DNA of 53,007 nucleotides from Bacteroidaceae bacterium (GCA_017521285.1 JAFXDG010000074.1:1-53007), one strand, 5' to 3'; shown: positions 8,484 to 17,661, numbered from the stretch's first letter. The notes: generated from the sequence alone by a model not told the origin. Numbers and translations: made by a program.

Positions 8484-11400
8484 ATGGGATTTAATGAATT
8501 TTTGAGCAAGATATTCGGAAACAAATCTACCCGTGACATGAAGGAAATCCAACCTTGGGTGGAGAAGGTGAAGAAAGCCTATGAGAATATCTCGAAATTG
8601 AGCAACGACGAACTGCGTGCCAAAACAGAAGAACTGAAGCGCATCATCCGCGAATCAGCCACACAAGAGAATGAGAAACTGGCCGAATTGAAAGGCAAGA
8701 TTGAAGAGACTCCGATTGAGAACCGTGAGCCCCTGTTTACCCAAATAGACAAGTTGGAAAAAGAGGTGCTCGAACGTTACGAGGAGGCTCTGAACGAAGT
8801 GTTGCCCGATGCATTTGCCATTGTGAAAGATACGGCCCGCCGTTTCACTGAGAATGGCGAAGTGGAGGTGACTGCAACTGATTTTGACCGTAATTTGGCG
8901 GCACAAGGTAAGGACTTTGTGCGCATTGAAGGTGACAAGGCCATTTGGCAGAATCATTGGACTGCAGGTGGAAACGATACCATTTGGAACATGGTACACT
9001 ACGATGTGCAGCTGTTCGGTGGTGTGGTACTCCACAAGGGAAAGATTGCCGAGATGGCAACGGGTGAAGGTAAGACATTGGTGGCTACCTTGCCTGTATT
9101 CTTGAATGCTTTGACCGGAAACGGTGTACATGTGGTGACCGTGAACGACTACTTGTCTAAGCGTGACTCGGAGTGGATGGGTCCCCTTTATCAGTTCCAT
9201 GGACTGAGCGTGGATTGTATCGACAAGCATCAGCCCAACAGTGAGGCACGTCGTAAGGCTTATCGTGCTGATATCACTTTTGGTACGAACAACGAGTTCG
9301 GTTTTGACTACTTGCGTGACAATATGGCAAGCAATCCCCGTGAGTTGGTGCAGCGTATGCATAACTATGCCATTGTCGATGAGGTTGACTCGGTATTGAT
9401 TGACGATGCCCGTACTCCGTTGATTATCTCTGGTCCTGTGCCCAAGGGTGGTGACCAGTTGTTTGAAGAGTTGCGTCCTCAGGTAGAACGCTTGATGGAA
9501 GCACAGCGCAAATTGGCTACTCAATTATTGGCAGACTCAAAGCGCTTGATTGCGAGTGAGAACAAGGAGGAACAAGAAGCCGGTTTCCTCTCACTTTTCC
9601 GTAGTCATAAGGCATTGCCCAAGAACAAACCGTTAATCAAGTTCCTCAGTGAGCCTGGCATCAAGGCCGGTATGCTCAAGACCGAGGAAATCTATATGGA
9701 GCAGAACAACAAGCGTATGCCCGAGGCTGTAGAACCGCTTTACTTCGTTATCGACGAAAAAATGCGTAGTGTGGATCTCACTGATAAGGGTATTGACTTG
9801 ATTTCAGGTACAACATCTGATCCCAATTTCTTTGTACTTCCTGATATTACCGCTCAGTTGGCCGAATTGGAGAACGAGCCGTTGACTGATGAAGAGCGTT
9901 TGGCCAAGAAGGATGCCCTGTTGGCTGACTATGCCGTGAAGAGCGAGCGTGTGCACACCATCAATCAGTTGCTCAAGGCTTATGCCATGTTTGAGCGCGA
10001 TACTGAATATGTGGTGATGGACGGACAGGTGAAGATTGTGGACGAGCAGACCGGCCGTATCATGGAGGGTCGCCGCTATTCCGATGGTTTGCATCAGGCA
10101 ATCGAGGCTAAGGAACGTGTGAAGGTGGAAGCTGCCACACAGACTTTTGCTACCATTACGTTGCAGAACTACTTCCGTATGTACCATAAACTTTCGGGTA
10201 TGACTGGTACGGCCGAGACGGAAGCAGGCGAGTTTTGGGATATCTACAAGTTGGATGTTGTGGTCATTCCCACGAACCGTCCCATTGCCCGCGTAGATAT
10301 GAACGACCGCGTCTATAAGACAAAGCGCGAGAAATACAAGGCTGTTATTGAAGAAGTGGAGAAGATGGTACAGGCCGGACGTCCCGTATTGGTTGGTACC
10401 ACTTCTGTGGAAATCAGTGAAATGCTGAGCAAGATGCTGACCATGCGCAAGATTGAACACAATGTGTTGAATGCGAAACTCCATCAGAAAGAGGCCGATA
10501 TCGTGGCTCGTGCCGGTCAGAAGAGTATTGTTACCATTGCTACCAACATGGCCGGTCGTGGTACCGATATCAAGCTGAGTCCTGAAGTAAAAGCTGCCGG
10601 TGGTTTGGCCATTATTGGTACAGAGCGTCACGAGAGCCGTCGTGTCGATCGCCAGTTGCGTGGTCGTGCCGGTCGTCAGGGAGACCCGGGTTCTTCTGTG
10701 TTCTTCGTATCGTTGGAAGATGATTTGATGCGTCTCTTCTCATCCGATCGTATTGCTTCGGTGATGGATAAACTCGGATTCAAGGAGGGTGAAGTGATTG
10801 AGCACAAGATGATTTCCAACTCTATCGAGCGTGCACAGAAGAAGGTGGAAGAGAATCACTTCGGTAGCCGTAAACGTCTGCTTGAGTATGATGATGTGAT
10901 GAACAAACAGCGTACTGTGGTGTATGACAAGCGTCGTCATGCCTTGATGGGTGAACGTATCGGCATGGATATTGTAAATATGGTGTGGGACCGCTGTGCC
11001 AACGTTGTAGAAAATCACGATTACGAAGGTGCCAAGATGGAAGTCCTCAAGACATTGGCCATGGAATTGCCCCTTACCGAAAAGGAATTCAACGAAGGCA
11101 AGAAGGAAGAGCTGGCTGAAAAGGTATTTGCTCAGGCAATGGAGAACTTCAAGCGTCGTGCTGACCAATTGGCGGGAATAGCTTATCCCGTTATCAAGAA
11201 GATTTATGAGGAAAATGGTCACATGTACGAGAATATTCTGATTCCTATCACCGACGGACGTCGTCTGTATCAGATTCCTGTCAGCTTGAAGACTGCTTAC
11301 GAAACCGAGTGTAAGGAAGTAGTGAAGGAATTCCAGAAGGCCATCATGCTGCATACGATTGATGAGGCTTGGAAAGAGAACCTCCGTGAGTTGGACGAAT

Positions 11401-11786
11401 TGAAACATTCGGTTCAGAATGCCAGCTACGAGCAGAAAGACCCGTTGTTGATCTTCAAGTTCGAGTCTGTAACACTGTTCGATAGCATGGTTGGTAAGAT
11501 TAACGATCAGACCGTATCTGTCTTGATGCGTGCTCAAATACCTGTGCGTGAACCTGAACAGGTACAGCAGCAACCGGCAGCACCTGAACGTCCTGCTCCC
11601 CGTCAGCAGCAGTATCAGGAAACAAAAACAGATTTGACTGATCCGAATCAGCGTCAGGCGGCAGCCCGTGATACTCGTGAGGTGAAGCGTGAACCGGTAC
11701 GTGCCCAACATACGGTCGGCCGTAATGATCCTTGTCCTTGTGGTAGCGGAAAGAAGTTCAAGCACTGTCACGGAAAAGGATTGTAA
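8484..11786 (+). CDS. secA: Preprotein translocase ATPase SecA
   Basis: A 1100-residue SecA, the motor that drives secretory proteins through SecYEG. Visible features: Walker A MATGEGKT at residues 191-198, the DEAD-type box VDEVDS, the helicase motif [29 protein letters not shown], and a C-terminal zinc-binding site with C1084, C1086, C1095 and H1096 ([13 protein letters not shown]). It is about 200 residues longer than E. coli SecA. Some of the excess is an insertion around residues 340-420, charged and rich in Lys and Glu, as is usual in Bacteroidetes. The start [12 protein letters not shown] is the normal N-terminus. An AT-rich 74-bp leader precedes it. Confidence 0.98.
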   Translation: MGFNEFLSKIFGNKSTRDMKEIQPWVEKVKKAYENISKLSNDELRAKTEELKRIIRESATQENEKLAELKGKIEETPIENREPLFTQIDKLEKEVLERYEEALNEVLPDAFAIVKDTARRFTENGEVEVTATDFDRNLAAQGKDFVRIEGDKAIWQNHWTAGGNDTIWNMVHYDVQLFGGVVLHKGKIAEMATGEGKTLVATLPVFLNALTGNGVHVVTVNDYLSKRDSEWMGPLYQFHGLSVDCIDKHQPNSEARRKAYRADITFGTNNEFGFDYLRDNMASNPRELVQRMHNYAIVDEVDSVLIDDARTPLIISGPVPKGGDQLFEELRPQVERLMEAQRKLATQLLADSKRLIASENKEEQEAGFLSLFRSHKALPKNKPLIKFLSEPGIKAGMLKTEEIYMEQNNKRMPEAVEPLYFVIDEKMRSVDLTDKGIDLISGTTSDPNFFVLPDITAQLAELENEPLTDEERLAKKDALLADYAVKSERVHTINQLLKAYAMFERDTEYVVMDGQVKIVDEQTGRIMEGRRYSDGLHQAIEAKERVKVEAATQTFATITLQNYFRMYHKLSGMTGTAETEAGEFWDIYKLDVVVIPTNRPIARVDMNDRVYKTKREKYKAVIEEVEKMVQAGRPVLVGTTSVEISEMLSKMLTMRKIEHNVLNAKLHQKEADIVARAGQKSIVTIATNMAGRGTDIKLSPEVKAAGGLAIIGTERHESRRVDRQLRGRAGRQGDPGSSVFFVSLEDDLMRLFSSDRIASVMDKLGFKEGEVIEHKMISNSIERAQKKVEENHFGSRKRLLEYDDVMNKQRTVVYDKRRHALMGERIGMDIVNMVWDRCANVVENHDYEGAKMEVLKTLAMELPLTEKEFNEGKKEELAEKVFAQAMENFKRRADQLAGIAYPVIKKIYEENGHMYENILIPITDGRRLYQIPVSLKTAYETECKEVVKEFQKAIMLHTIDEAWKENLRELDELKHSVQNASYEQKDPLLIFKFESVTLFDSMVGKINDQTVSVLMRAQIPVREPEQVQQQPAAPERPAPRQQQYQETKTDLTDPNQRQAAARDTREVKREPVRAQHTVGRNDPCPCGSGKKFKHCHGKGL

Positions 11787-11807
11787 ATCGTAGTTAAGAT
11801 AGTTTTT

Positions 11808-11883
11808 AGGCACGGATTACACGGATGGACACAGGTTTACGGAATGAAACCTCTGTGTAATCCTTGTAATCCGTGCCTTTTTT
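11808..11883 (+). terminator. Long imperfect hairpin and T-run after secA
   Basis: The left arm at 11808-11826 (aggcacggattacacggat) pairs with 11860-11878 with one mismatch, with further pairing inside (acaggttt/aaacct), and is followed by five T. The arms are built from the word cggattaca, a repeated intergenic word type. Likely the secA terminator. Confidence 0.75.
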
Positions 11884-11919
11884 AGTATAATCCTTATAGT
11901 TCTTATAATATAATAAGGT

Positions 11920-12891
11920 ATGAAACGGAATCTCTTGTCAAAGCTCATTGCTGCTATGTTGGTGTGTGTGGTATTCGCCTCATGCAGTTCGATCAAATGG
12001 GTAAGTGTCGATCGCCTGGTGCCAGCTGAGGTGGATTTGTCAGATCGGGTACGTCGGATAGCGGTATTGAACAATCAGCCGAATATGGAAGATGATGAGA
12101 TCAGTGGAGAATTTTTCTTTAATTCAAAGGCTGTTGTGGATACGTTGGCGCAATATTTGGCGGATGCGGCCTATTTTGATGAAGTCGTAGTGGGAGATAC
12201 CGTGTTGCCTGACGATGTGACGCACTATTATCGTGGACGTAAACTACGTCCGACGACGGTAGCAAAACTTTGCGAAACGTTCGGGGTGGATATGTTGGTG
12301 ACGGTAGATAACATCTCGTTTCAGCCTTATGGAGTGAACTTCCCTTTTGTGAGAGGACAAGTCTGGCTGAGTGTGACTTGTTACGAAAATATGGCTATGG
12401 AGCCAATTGCAACCATTCAAAAGCATTACACCTTTGATTGGGAACTCTGGCACGAACTGAAATCAGAAGTTGTGCGCTTGGCTGCATTGTGGGCCTTGCC
12501 AACTATTGTGCCGCAATGGCAAATGGAGGAGTTCCCTTTCTATACAGGTGCCAATGTGGGACAACGCGATGCTGCCGTATATGTGCGTGAAGGAAATTGG
12601 GACGGGGCTGCTGCATTGTGGCGTCAGCAATTGAATCATAAGAATCGTCGTCGTCGGATGGAGGCCCATCTGAATATGGCTGTTTATCATGAGCTTAAAG
12701 ATGAGGATGTGGCCGTGGCACGCACTTATGCAGAAAAAGCATTGGAACTGTCAAAGAAAGGCAAAAAAGGAAAGGATGAGAGTACGTATGACGGCCACCT
12801 GATTTCCGATTATGTGAAAGATATGGAGCGTCGCGGACGCAATTTAGAGCGGGTCAAGCAACAAATGCGCCGCTTTTCCAATGATTTTTAG
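11920..12891 (+). CDS. DUF6340 lipoprotein
   Basis: A 323-residue protein with a lipoprotein signal (lipobox VFASC, Cys at about residue 22). The N-terminal half carries the DUF6340 pattern: SVDRLVPAEVDLSDRVRRIAVLNN, then a segment on AQYLADAAYFDEVVVGD and LCETFGVDMLVTVDNISF. The C-terminal part is helical and TPR-like (EGNWDGAAALWRQQLNHKNRRRRMEAHLNMAVYHEL, ARTYAEKALELSKKG). It is probably an outer-membrane or periplasmic-facing lipoprotein; function unknown. The gene stands alone between the secA terminator and the promoter at 12901-12930. Confidence 0.85.
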   Translation: MKRNLLSKLIAAMLVCVVFASCSSIKWVSVDRLVPAEVDLSDRVRRIAVLNNQPNMEDDEISGEFFFNSKAVVDTLAQYLADAAYFDEVVVGDTVLPDDVTHYYRGRKLRPTTVAKLCETFGVDMLVTVDNISFQPYGVNFPFVRGQVWLSVTCYENMAMEPIATIQKHYTFDWELWHELKSEVVRLAALWALPTIVPQWQMEEFPFYTGANVGQRDAAVYVREGNWDGAAALWRQQLNHKNRRRRMEAHLNMAVYHELKDEDVAVARTYAEKALELSKKGKKGKDESTYDGHLISDYVKDMERRGRNLERVKQQMRRFSNDF

Positions 12892-12900
12892 GCAAGAATG

Positions 12901-12930
12901 TTTGCACGATAGATTTTTTTTGTACTTTTG
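12901..12930 (+). promoter_or_regulatory. Promoter of the small acidic protein gene
   Basis: TTTG at 12901-12904, an 18-bp gap and TACTTTTG at 12923-12930. This is a near-perfect Bacteroidetes promoter 38 bp before the ATG. Confidence 0.75.
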
Positions 12931-12967
12931 AGGGCAAATAAGGAACATCTCTAAATTAAGCAGTGCA

Positions 12968-13417
12968 ATGGAGTTAGGAAAGCAATCCCAAAAAGTAATC
13001 CAAGACGCCTTGAAAACGGCATTGGGTAAGTTGGCCGAATTGAGCGGACAGATGACAATGATTACCGATATTCACCTGCAACCTTGTATGGGAACGGGCG
13101 AATTGCTTGTGTTTGACGACGAAGATAATGAATTGGCATGTGTCGGGGTGGCAGAGTGGAGCGATTGCGTTCCTGAATCTTTTTACACTGAAGTTGCCCA
13201 ACAATTGCGTCCCATGATTGAACGTTTGGAACGGGATGGTCTGGTTGAAAATTTACCTTTGGCAAAACCTTATTCTTTTGTATTGGTAGATGATGAGCGC
13301 GAAACGGTGACCGAATTACTTCTGGTGGACGACGACACCATGATGTTGAGCGATGGCCTGCTGAAGGGGCTTGACGAAGAGTTGGATGCTTTCTTGAAAG
13401 AATTGCTGGAATCTTGA
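12968..13417 (+). CDS. Small acidic cytoplasmic protein of unknown function
   Basis: A 149-residue protein without signal peptide or membrane segment. The N-terminal third is helical (QKVIQDALKTALGKLAELSGQM). The middle is a beta-rich stretch (TDIHLQPCMGTGELLVFDDEDNELACVGVAEW). The C-terminus is strongly acidic (LVDDDTMMLSDGLLKGLDEELDAFLKELLES). I do not recognise the family. It has its own strong promoter and a long hairpin after the stop, so it is a real monocistronic gene. Confidence 0.75.
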   Translation: MELGKQSQKVIQDALKTALGKLAELSGQMTMITDIHLQPCMGTGELLVFDDEDNELACVGVAEWSDCVPESFYTEVAQQLRPMIERLERDGLVENLPLAKPYSFVLVDDERETVTELLLVDDDTMMLSDGLLKGLDEELDAFLKELLES

Positions 13418-13449
13418 TGCAAATCGAAGTCGTGTCATAATACACTTTT

Positions 13450-13532
13450 CAGACGCGGATGACGCGGATGACGCAGATAATTATAACCTAATGGTTAAGA
13501 TAAATCCGTGTCATCCGCGTCATCTGCGTCTG
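13450..13532. terminator. Bidirectional hairpin of gcggatgac words
   Basis: The 29-bp arms 13450-13478 and 13504-13532 pair with three mismatches and consist of the word gcggatgac repeated. The hairpin sits between two converging genes (stop at 13417 on plus, stop at 13571 on minus), so it may end transcription in both directions. Confidence 0.7.
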
Positions 13533-13570
13533 TCAGATATATTTTAGGCGTGCCTGAATCGTGAATGGTT

Positions 13571-14341
13571 TCAGGGTTCGGTCACACCCTCAATGAATTG
13601 TTCCAGGAAGATGTGCTCACCATCATATACGGCGTATGAGAAACAGTTGATCCAGTCGCCCAGGATGATGATGCGGCTTTCGCGTGCCAGCATCAGGTCC
13701 AGTTCGATGTGGCGATGGCCGAATATGAAGAAATTTATTTCGGGATGTCCCTTCAAATAGTCTTTGGCATAGAGCACCAAGCCCTCCTTGTCTTCGCCTT
13801 GATAGGGCGGTTCTTTGCCTTCTACCCGTTTCAGGCGGCTGTGCTTTGCCCATTCCAGTCCAAAATCGACACTCCAACGAGGGTGCAAGGTGGAGAATAG
13901 CCGTTGCAATGTCTTGCTGCGAAAAATGGTTTGTATCAAGCGTACTTTCCAATGGCGGTCGGCATAGTCCAAGCCGTCGCCGTGAGCCATATAGAACACT
14001 TTGCCTCCAATCTCACACGTTTGTGGTTCGCGGTGCAATATCACTCCACACTCCTTTTCCAAATAGTCACCACACCACATGTCGTGGTTGCCCACAAAGT
14101 AGTGTACCTCTACTCCTAAATCTGTCAGTTCCGATATTTTCCCCAAGAAACGGGTATAGCCTTTGGGTACCACTAACTTGAATTCATACCAGAAATCAAA
14201 CATGTCTCCCAACAGATAAACAGCTTCGGCCTTGTGCTTGATGCTGTCGAGGAAGTTTACCAGTCTGCGTTCGTGTGTGCGGTTATGTTCTATGGCACGC
14301 GAACCCAGGTGGGCATCCGAAAGGAAATAGATATTCTTCAT
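13571..14341 (-). CDS. lpxH: UDP-2,3-diacylglucosamine diphosphatase LpxH
   Basis: A 256-residue metallophosphoesterase of lipid A synthesis that cleaves UDP-2,3-diacylglucosamine to lipid X and UMP. The metal-binding set is complete: D9 and H11 in LSDAHLG, D46 in LGDMFDFW, N85/H86 in GNHD, and FGHRH near residue 211. The ATG at 14341 (MKNIYFLSDAHLG) is chosen because the family begins just before the first metal motif; an upstream start at 14368 would add nine residues not expected in the family. It lies 44 bp after the SufT-like gene and probably shares its promoter. Confidence 0.92.
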   Translation of the reverse strand: MKNIYFLSDAHLGSRAIEHNRTHERRLVNFLDSIKHKAEAVYLLGDMFDFWYEFKLVVPKGYTRFLGKISELTDLGVEVHYFVGNHDMWCGDYLEKECGVILHREPQTCEIGGKVFYMAHGDGLDYADRHWKVRLIQTIFRSKTLQRLFSTLHPRWSVDFGLEWAKHSRLKRVEGKEPPYQGEDKEGLVLYAKDYLKGHPEINFFIFGHRHIELDLMLARESRIIILGDWINCFSYAVYDGEHIFLEQFIEGVTEP

Positions 14342-14385
14342 ATAAGGTGTAGGGATTAGGGTTGTCACTCGTAGTTAGTCGCCAA

Positions 14386-14703
14386 TCACAAGAAGCCCAA
14401 CTCAAGTTTGGCTTCTTCACTCATCATGTCTTTGTCCCATTCGGGTTCAAACACCAGATTGACAGTGGCTGTGTTCACTCCTTGCACCGACTCTACTTTT
14501 TGTCGCACGTCTTCCATGATAAAGTCGGCGGCCGGACAGTTGGGGGCTGTCAGGGTCATATCTATCAGCACGATTCCGTTCTCTTCCACCTCTATCTTGT
14601 AAATCAATCCCAAGTCATAGACATTGACCGGTATTTCGGGGTCAAACACGGTCTTCAACATCTCGATGATGCGCTCTTCTATCGCGAATTTCTCGGTACT
14701 CAT
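14386..14703 (-). CDS. MIP18/SufT-like iron-sulfur assembly protein (DUF59)
   Basis: A 105-residue single-domain DUF59 protein. The family core is evident: VFDPEIPVNVYDLGLIYKIEV and LTAPNCPAADFI with the conserved Cys. Members act in maturation of Fe-S proteins. The ATG at 14703 (MSTEKFAIEE) is preferred over the frame's extension to 14742, which would run over the promoter box at 14729-14736. It is the first gene of a two-gene unit with lpxH. Confidence 0.88.
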   Translation of the reverse strand: MSTEKFAIEERIIEMLKTVFDPEIPVNVYDLGLIYKIEVEENGIVLIDMTLTAPNCPAADFIMEDVRQKVESVQGVNTATVNLVFEPEWDKDMMSEEAKLELGFL

Positions 14704-14728
14704 GTTTCTTCTTCTTAATAATTGAGAG

Positions 14729-14736
14729 CAAAGATA
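14729..14736 (-). promoter_or_regulatory. Bacteroidetes -7 box for sufT-like/lpxH
   Basis: The reverse strand reads TATCTTTG, a full match to TAnnTTTG, 26 bp upstream of the ATG at 14703. Confidence 0.6.
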
Positions 14737-14779
14737 CAACAAAGTGGAAAATAAGCACTGCCAACTGACGTTTTTTTTC

Positions 14780-14787
14780 TACCTTTG
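14780..14787 (+). promoter_or_regulatory. Bacteroidetes -7 box for the DUF1573 gene
   Basis: TACCTTTG, a full match to TAnnTTTG, 45 bp before the ATG at 14832; preceded by a T8 run. Confidence 0.6.
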
Positions 14788-14831
14788 CCCGAAATAGCAG
14801 TTCAAAAGACTAATTTAACAACGAAAAGCTG

Positions 14832-15899
14832 ATGAAACGTATTGCCTTCATGGCCCTATTCTCACTCCTTGCCGCTGTGGCCACAGCACAGCCGGCTCCT
14901 TTTTTTGACCGTACAGAAGCAGACCTGGGGACAGTCCTTTGGAAAGAACCTGTGACGGCCACTTTCTCCATTGCCAATCGGGGCAACGAGCCTTTGGTCA
15001 TCTCATACGTGGGTACCGATTGCGGGTGTACCGAAGCCAAATGGACTGAAACACCCATTGCTCCAGGTAAAAGCGGAGAAATATCTGCCATCTTCGATGC
15101 CGGACTTTTGGGGCGTTTCCAAAAAATGGTCGGAGTTTATACCAATGCCGATGAGGCCCCCTACTACCTGACTTTGCGCGGACATGTGGTGAGCAAGTTG
15201 GACGATTACGACGAGACGCATCCTTATCAAATGGGAAATATCCGACTGAACCGCAATACGGTAGATTTTGCCGATGCCTACAAGGGCGATCGTCCTATGG
15301 TGGAAATCAATATCATCAATACAGGTGATGCACCCTATACTCCTGTGCTGATGCATCTTCCATCGTACATCTCCGTGAAGTCTGTTCCGGAAACATTGCG
15401 ACGCAAACAGGCGGGTATTCTGCAACTGACGTTGAATACCGAAGAACTTACTCATTTGGGATTGACACAGTCGTCGGTCTTTCTGTCACGATATATGGGC
15501 GACAAGGTGTCTGAAGAGAACGAGATAGCCGTGTCGGCCACCCTGCTTCCCGACTTCTCTGCGTTGACAGCAGCGCAACGGGCACAGGCTCCGAAAGCCG
15601 AACTGTCCGATATGGATATAGACTTTGGCCCGTTTGGAAATAAGAAGAAGTTTAGCAAAACGCTCACATTGAGCAACACGGGTAAGTCTGCGTTGGAGAT
15701 TCAGGAACTTCAGGTCTCTGACCCGGCGCTGAGCGTCAGTCTGAAAAAGAGCGTTCTGCCTCCTGGAGAACATACCAAACTGAAGGTGACAGCCACAGCC
15801 AAATATATGAAGAAAAGTTCGGTTGAGGCCCGTGTGTTGCTCATTACCAACGACCCCGACCAGCCGAAATTGGAGATAGACATTCCACTGAGTTTATAA
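14832..15899 (+). CDS. DUF1573 exported protein with Ig-like repeats
   Basis: A 355-residue protein with a signal peptide (cleavage after ATAQ). The first module (about residues 22-115) is a typical DUF1573 domain: DLGTVLWKEPVTATFSIANRGNEPL, then YVGTDCGCTEAKW with its CGC motif. At least two further ASH/Ig-like modules follow (DFADAYKGDRPMVEINIINTG; DIDFGPFGNKKKFSKTLTLSNTG). The family is abundant in Bacteroidetes and periplasmic or surface exposed; the role is unknown. A small inverted-repeat element separates it from meaB. Confidence 0.88.
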   Translation: MKRIAFMALFSLLAAVATAQPAPFFDRTEADLGTVLWKEPVTATFSIANRGNEPLVISYVGTDCGCTEAKWTETPIAPGKSGEISAIFDAGLLGRFQKMVGVYTNADEAPYYLTLRGHVVSKLDDYDETHPYQMGNIRLNRNTVDFADAYKGDRPMVEINIINTGDAPYTPVLMHLPSYISVKSVPETLRRKQAGILQLTLNTEELTHLGLTQSSVFLSRYMGDKVSEENEIAVSATLLPDFSALTAAQRAQAPKAELSDMDIDFGPFGNKKKFSKTLTLSNTGKSALEIQELQVSDPALSVSLKKSVLPPGEHTKLKVTATAKYMKKSSVEARVLLITNDPDQPKLEIDIPLSL

Positions 15900-15913
15900 T
15901 ACCTTATTATCTA

Positions 15914-16071
15914 TTCAACTTTCGCAAGTATAAGAAGTTGAAGGAGTTATAGGGCCTCAGACGATAGTTTCGACTATACTTCATATGACGTTCAAATCTA
16001 TTGTCTGTAACTCCTGAGCGAAGCGAAGACTCCTGAACTCCTGCACTCCAGAAAGTTGAGCTTGCGAAACT
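15914..16071. repeat. Nested inverted repeat built from ggagtt words
   Basis: aactttcgcaag near 15918 recurs inverted near 16051-16069. aggagtta (15942-15949) recurs inverted at 16007-16014. agacgatag (15960) pairs with ctattgtct (15998). The right side also has tandem actcctg/aactcctg words. It occupies nearly the whole spacer between the DUF1573 gene and meaB, and resembles 2727-2760. Confidence 0.6.
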
Positions 16072-16083
16072 TAAATTATATAT

Positions 16084-17184
16084 ATGGACCATCCCGAGAA
16101 TAGTGAAGAGTACAAGGGCCTGACCGTAAACAAAGGTATCGAACAGCCCTCGACCATCAATCCGTACCGTAAATTCCAGCGCAAACCCAAGCGCCAGTTG
16201 CTCAGTGTGGGCGACTATGTAGAGGGTATTCTGAAAGGGAACACCACCCTGTTGAGTCAGGCTGTCACCTTGGTTGAGAGTACCTTGCCCGAACATCAGA
16301 CCATTGCCCAAGAGGTGATAGAGAAGTGTCTGCCCTACGCCGGACGCTCCATGCGTATCGGCATCAGCGGTGTGCCCGGTGCAGGAAAGAGCACTTCCAT
16401 CGATGCTTTCGGCCTCCATGTGTTGGAGCGTGGTGGCAAGTTGGCCGTCCTGGCCATCGACCCCAGCAGTGAGCGTAGCAAGGGAAGCATCCTTGGCGAC
16501 AAGACCCGCATGGAGAAGTTGAGCGTACATCCCAATTCGTTCATCCGTCCCAGTCCATCGGCCGGTTCTCTTGGCGGTGTGGCCCGCAAGACGCGCGAGA
16601 CCATCATTCTGTGCGAAGCTGCCGGATTTGACAAAATCTTTGTGGAGACCGTAGGTGTGGGACAGAGCGAGACGGCCGTACACTCCATGGTCGATTTCTT
16701 CCTGCTCATCCAACTGGCCGGTACGGGCGACGAGTTGCAGGGCATCAAGCGTGGCATCATGGAGATGGCCGACGGCATTGTCATCAACAAGGCCGACGGC
16801 AGCAACATCGAGAAGGCCAAGTTGGCCGCTGCCCACTTCCGCAATGCCCTCCACCTGTTCCCTGCTCCCGAGAGTGGATGGACACCCCGCGTGCTCACCT
16901 ACTCGGGTTTCTACGGATTGGGTATCAAGGAGATATGGGACATGGTCTATGAATACATCGACTTCGTCAAAGCCAACGGCTACTTCCAATACCGCCGCAA
17001 CGAGCAGGCCAAGTATTGGATGTACGAAAGCATCAACGAGCAACTGCGCAACAGTTTCTACAACAACCCGACCATCGCTTCCATGCTCGGCCAAAAGGAG
17101 AGCGAGGTGCTGGGCGGTACCGTCACCTCCTTCACTGCTGCACACCAATTGCTGGACACTTACTTCAAGCAGGCGAAGGAATAA
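16084..17184 (+). CDS. meaB: MeaB/ArgK-type GTPase (methylmalonyl-CoA mutase chaperone)
   Basis: A 366-residue G3E-family GTPase that protects and reloads the B12 enzyme methylmalonyl-CoA mutase. The P loop GVPGAGKS is at residues 96-103. It is followed by AIDPSSERSKGSILGDKTRM, VETVGVGQSE (G3) and VINKADG (NKxD). The length is near the family norm, with a C-terminal helical dimerisation arm. The mutase genes are not in this window. Codon use gives a long antisense open frame, which is a shadow. Confidence 0.93.
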   Translation: MDHPENSEEYKGLTVNKGIEQPSTINPYRKFQRKPKRQLLSVGDYVEGILKGNTTLLSQAVTLVESTLPEHQTIAQEVIEKCLPYAGRSMRIGISGVPGAGKSTSIDAFGLHVLERGGKLAVLAIDPSSERSKGSILGDKTRMEKLSVHPNSFIRPSPSAGSLGGVARKTRETIILCEAAGFDKIFVETVGVGQSETAVHSMVDFFLLIQLAGTGDELQGIKRGIMEMADGIVINKADGSNIEKAKLAAAHFRNALHLFPAPESGWTPRVLTYSGFYGLGIKEIWDMVYEYIDFVKANGYFQYRRNEQAKYWMYESINEQLRNSFYNNPTIASMLGQKESEVLGGTVTSFTAAHQLLDTYFKQAKE

Positions 17185-17308
17185 GCTATCTATTTCGCTC
17201 ACCAACAGCGAATTATACTTTTGTGGAGCATCCACGATGCTTAGGAACTTTCCAGCCATGAGGGTGTTAAAATAGGATTCTCCATAGAGTCCAAGTCATT
17301 TCTTTGTC

Positions 17309-17399
17309 ATTCTGAGCAGCGCGAAGAATCTGTAAACGTAAGCATATTAGCAATTTGGTAAAACGGTCACAGATTCTTCACTATGTTCAGAATGACAGA
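17309..17399. repeat. Inverted repeat of the tcattctgagc/agaatct type
   Basis: tgtcattctgagcagcgcg followed by aagaatctgt (17308-17335) faces acagattctt ... gttcagaatgaca (17370-17399). The sequence resembles a short palindromic element that I recall as common in Bacteroidetes intergenic regions. It may work as a terminator for meaB or be a small non-autonomous element. Confidence 0.65.
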
Positions 17400-17430
17400 G
17401 ACCGCATCTTGACACATCCCCGTGGCTGGA

Positions 17431-17518
17431 TAACGCTTAAGACTCACCGTGCTAACGCTTAAGCGTTACCAACTTATCTTTTAAGAGATTTCTCACTCAC
17501 GCTTAAGCGATTTTTCAG
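17431..17518. repeat. Array of 22-bp units centred on TTAAG
   Basis: TTAAG occurs at 17437, 17459, 17481 and 17503, exactly 22 bp apart. The second unit is a perfect 16-bp palindrome, TAACGCTTAAGCGTTA (17453-17468); the first and fourth keep CGCTTAAG; the third is TCTTTTAAGA. Spacing is strict while the flanks diverge. Confidence 0.85.
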
Positions 17519-17555
17519 TACGATTTTGCCGTTTTTTCTCGCTATTGAATCACCA

Positions 17556-17641
17556 ATTCGGCGAATAAAACAGCTATTCGCCGAATTTTTCCGGCGAATA
17601 GGAGGCGTATTCACCGAAAAGTAGTTATTTTTGCACCGAAT
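17556..17641. repeat. Array of ATTCG-n-CGAAT palindromes
   Basis: Copies of an 11-bp palindrome occur at 17556-17566 (ATTCGGCGAAT), 17576-17586 (ATTCGCCGAAT), 17589-17599, 17609-17619 and 17631-17641. The last three are degenerate. Start-to-start spacing is 20, 13, 20 and 22 bp. It ends inside the promoter region of the Fic remnant, right after the TTAAG array. Confidence 0.7.
17626..17633 (+). promoter_or_regulatory. Bacteroidetes -7 box upstream of the Fic remnant
   Basis: TATTTTTG, a full match to TAnnTTTG, 29 bp before the ATG at 17662. It suggests that the original promoter of the decayed gene survives. Confidence 0.55.
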
Positions 17642-17661
17642 TACAGTTTAAAAGGATAGAT

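Larger units (their letters stand above)
17185..17661. other. Repeat-rich intergenic region between meaB and the Fic remnant
   Basis: About 480 bp with no intact gene. In order it holds an inverted repeat of the tcattctgagc type (17309-17399), a 22-bp array of TTAAG units (17431-17518), an array of ATTCG-n-CGAAT palindromes (17556-17641) and a promoter box (17626-17633). Confidence 0.8.

Noticed and set aside
15907-17259. 450-codon open frame antisense to meaB
   Set aside because: The plus strand encodes a complete MeaB GTPase with all G motifs; the antisense frame has no domain pattern and arises from codon bias.
17309-17399. Insertion sequence end
   Set aside because: Inverted repeat only; no transposase frame or target duplication visible nearby.
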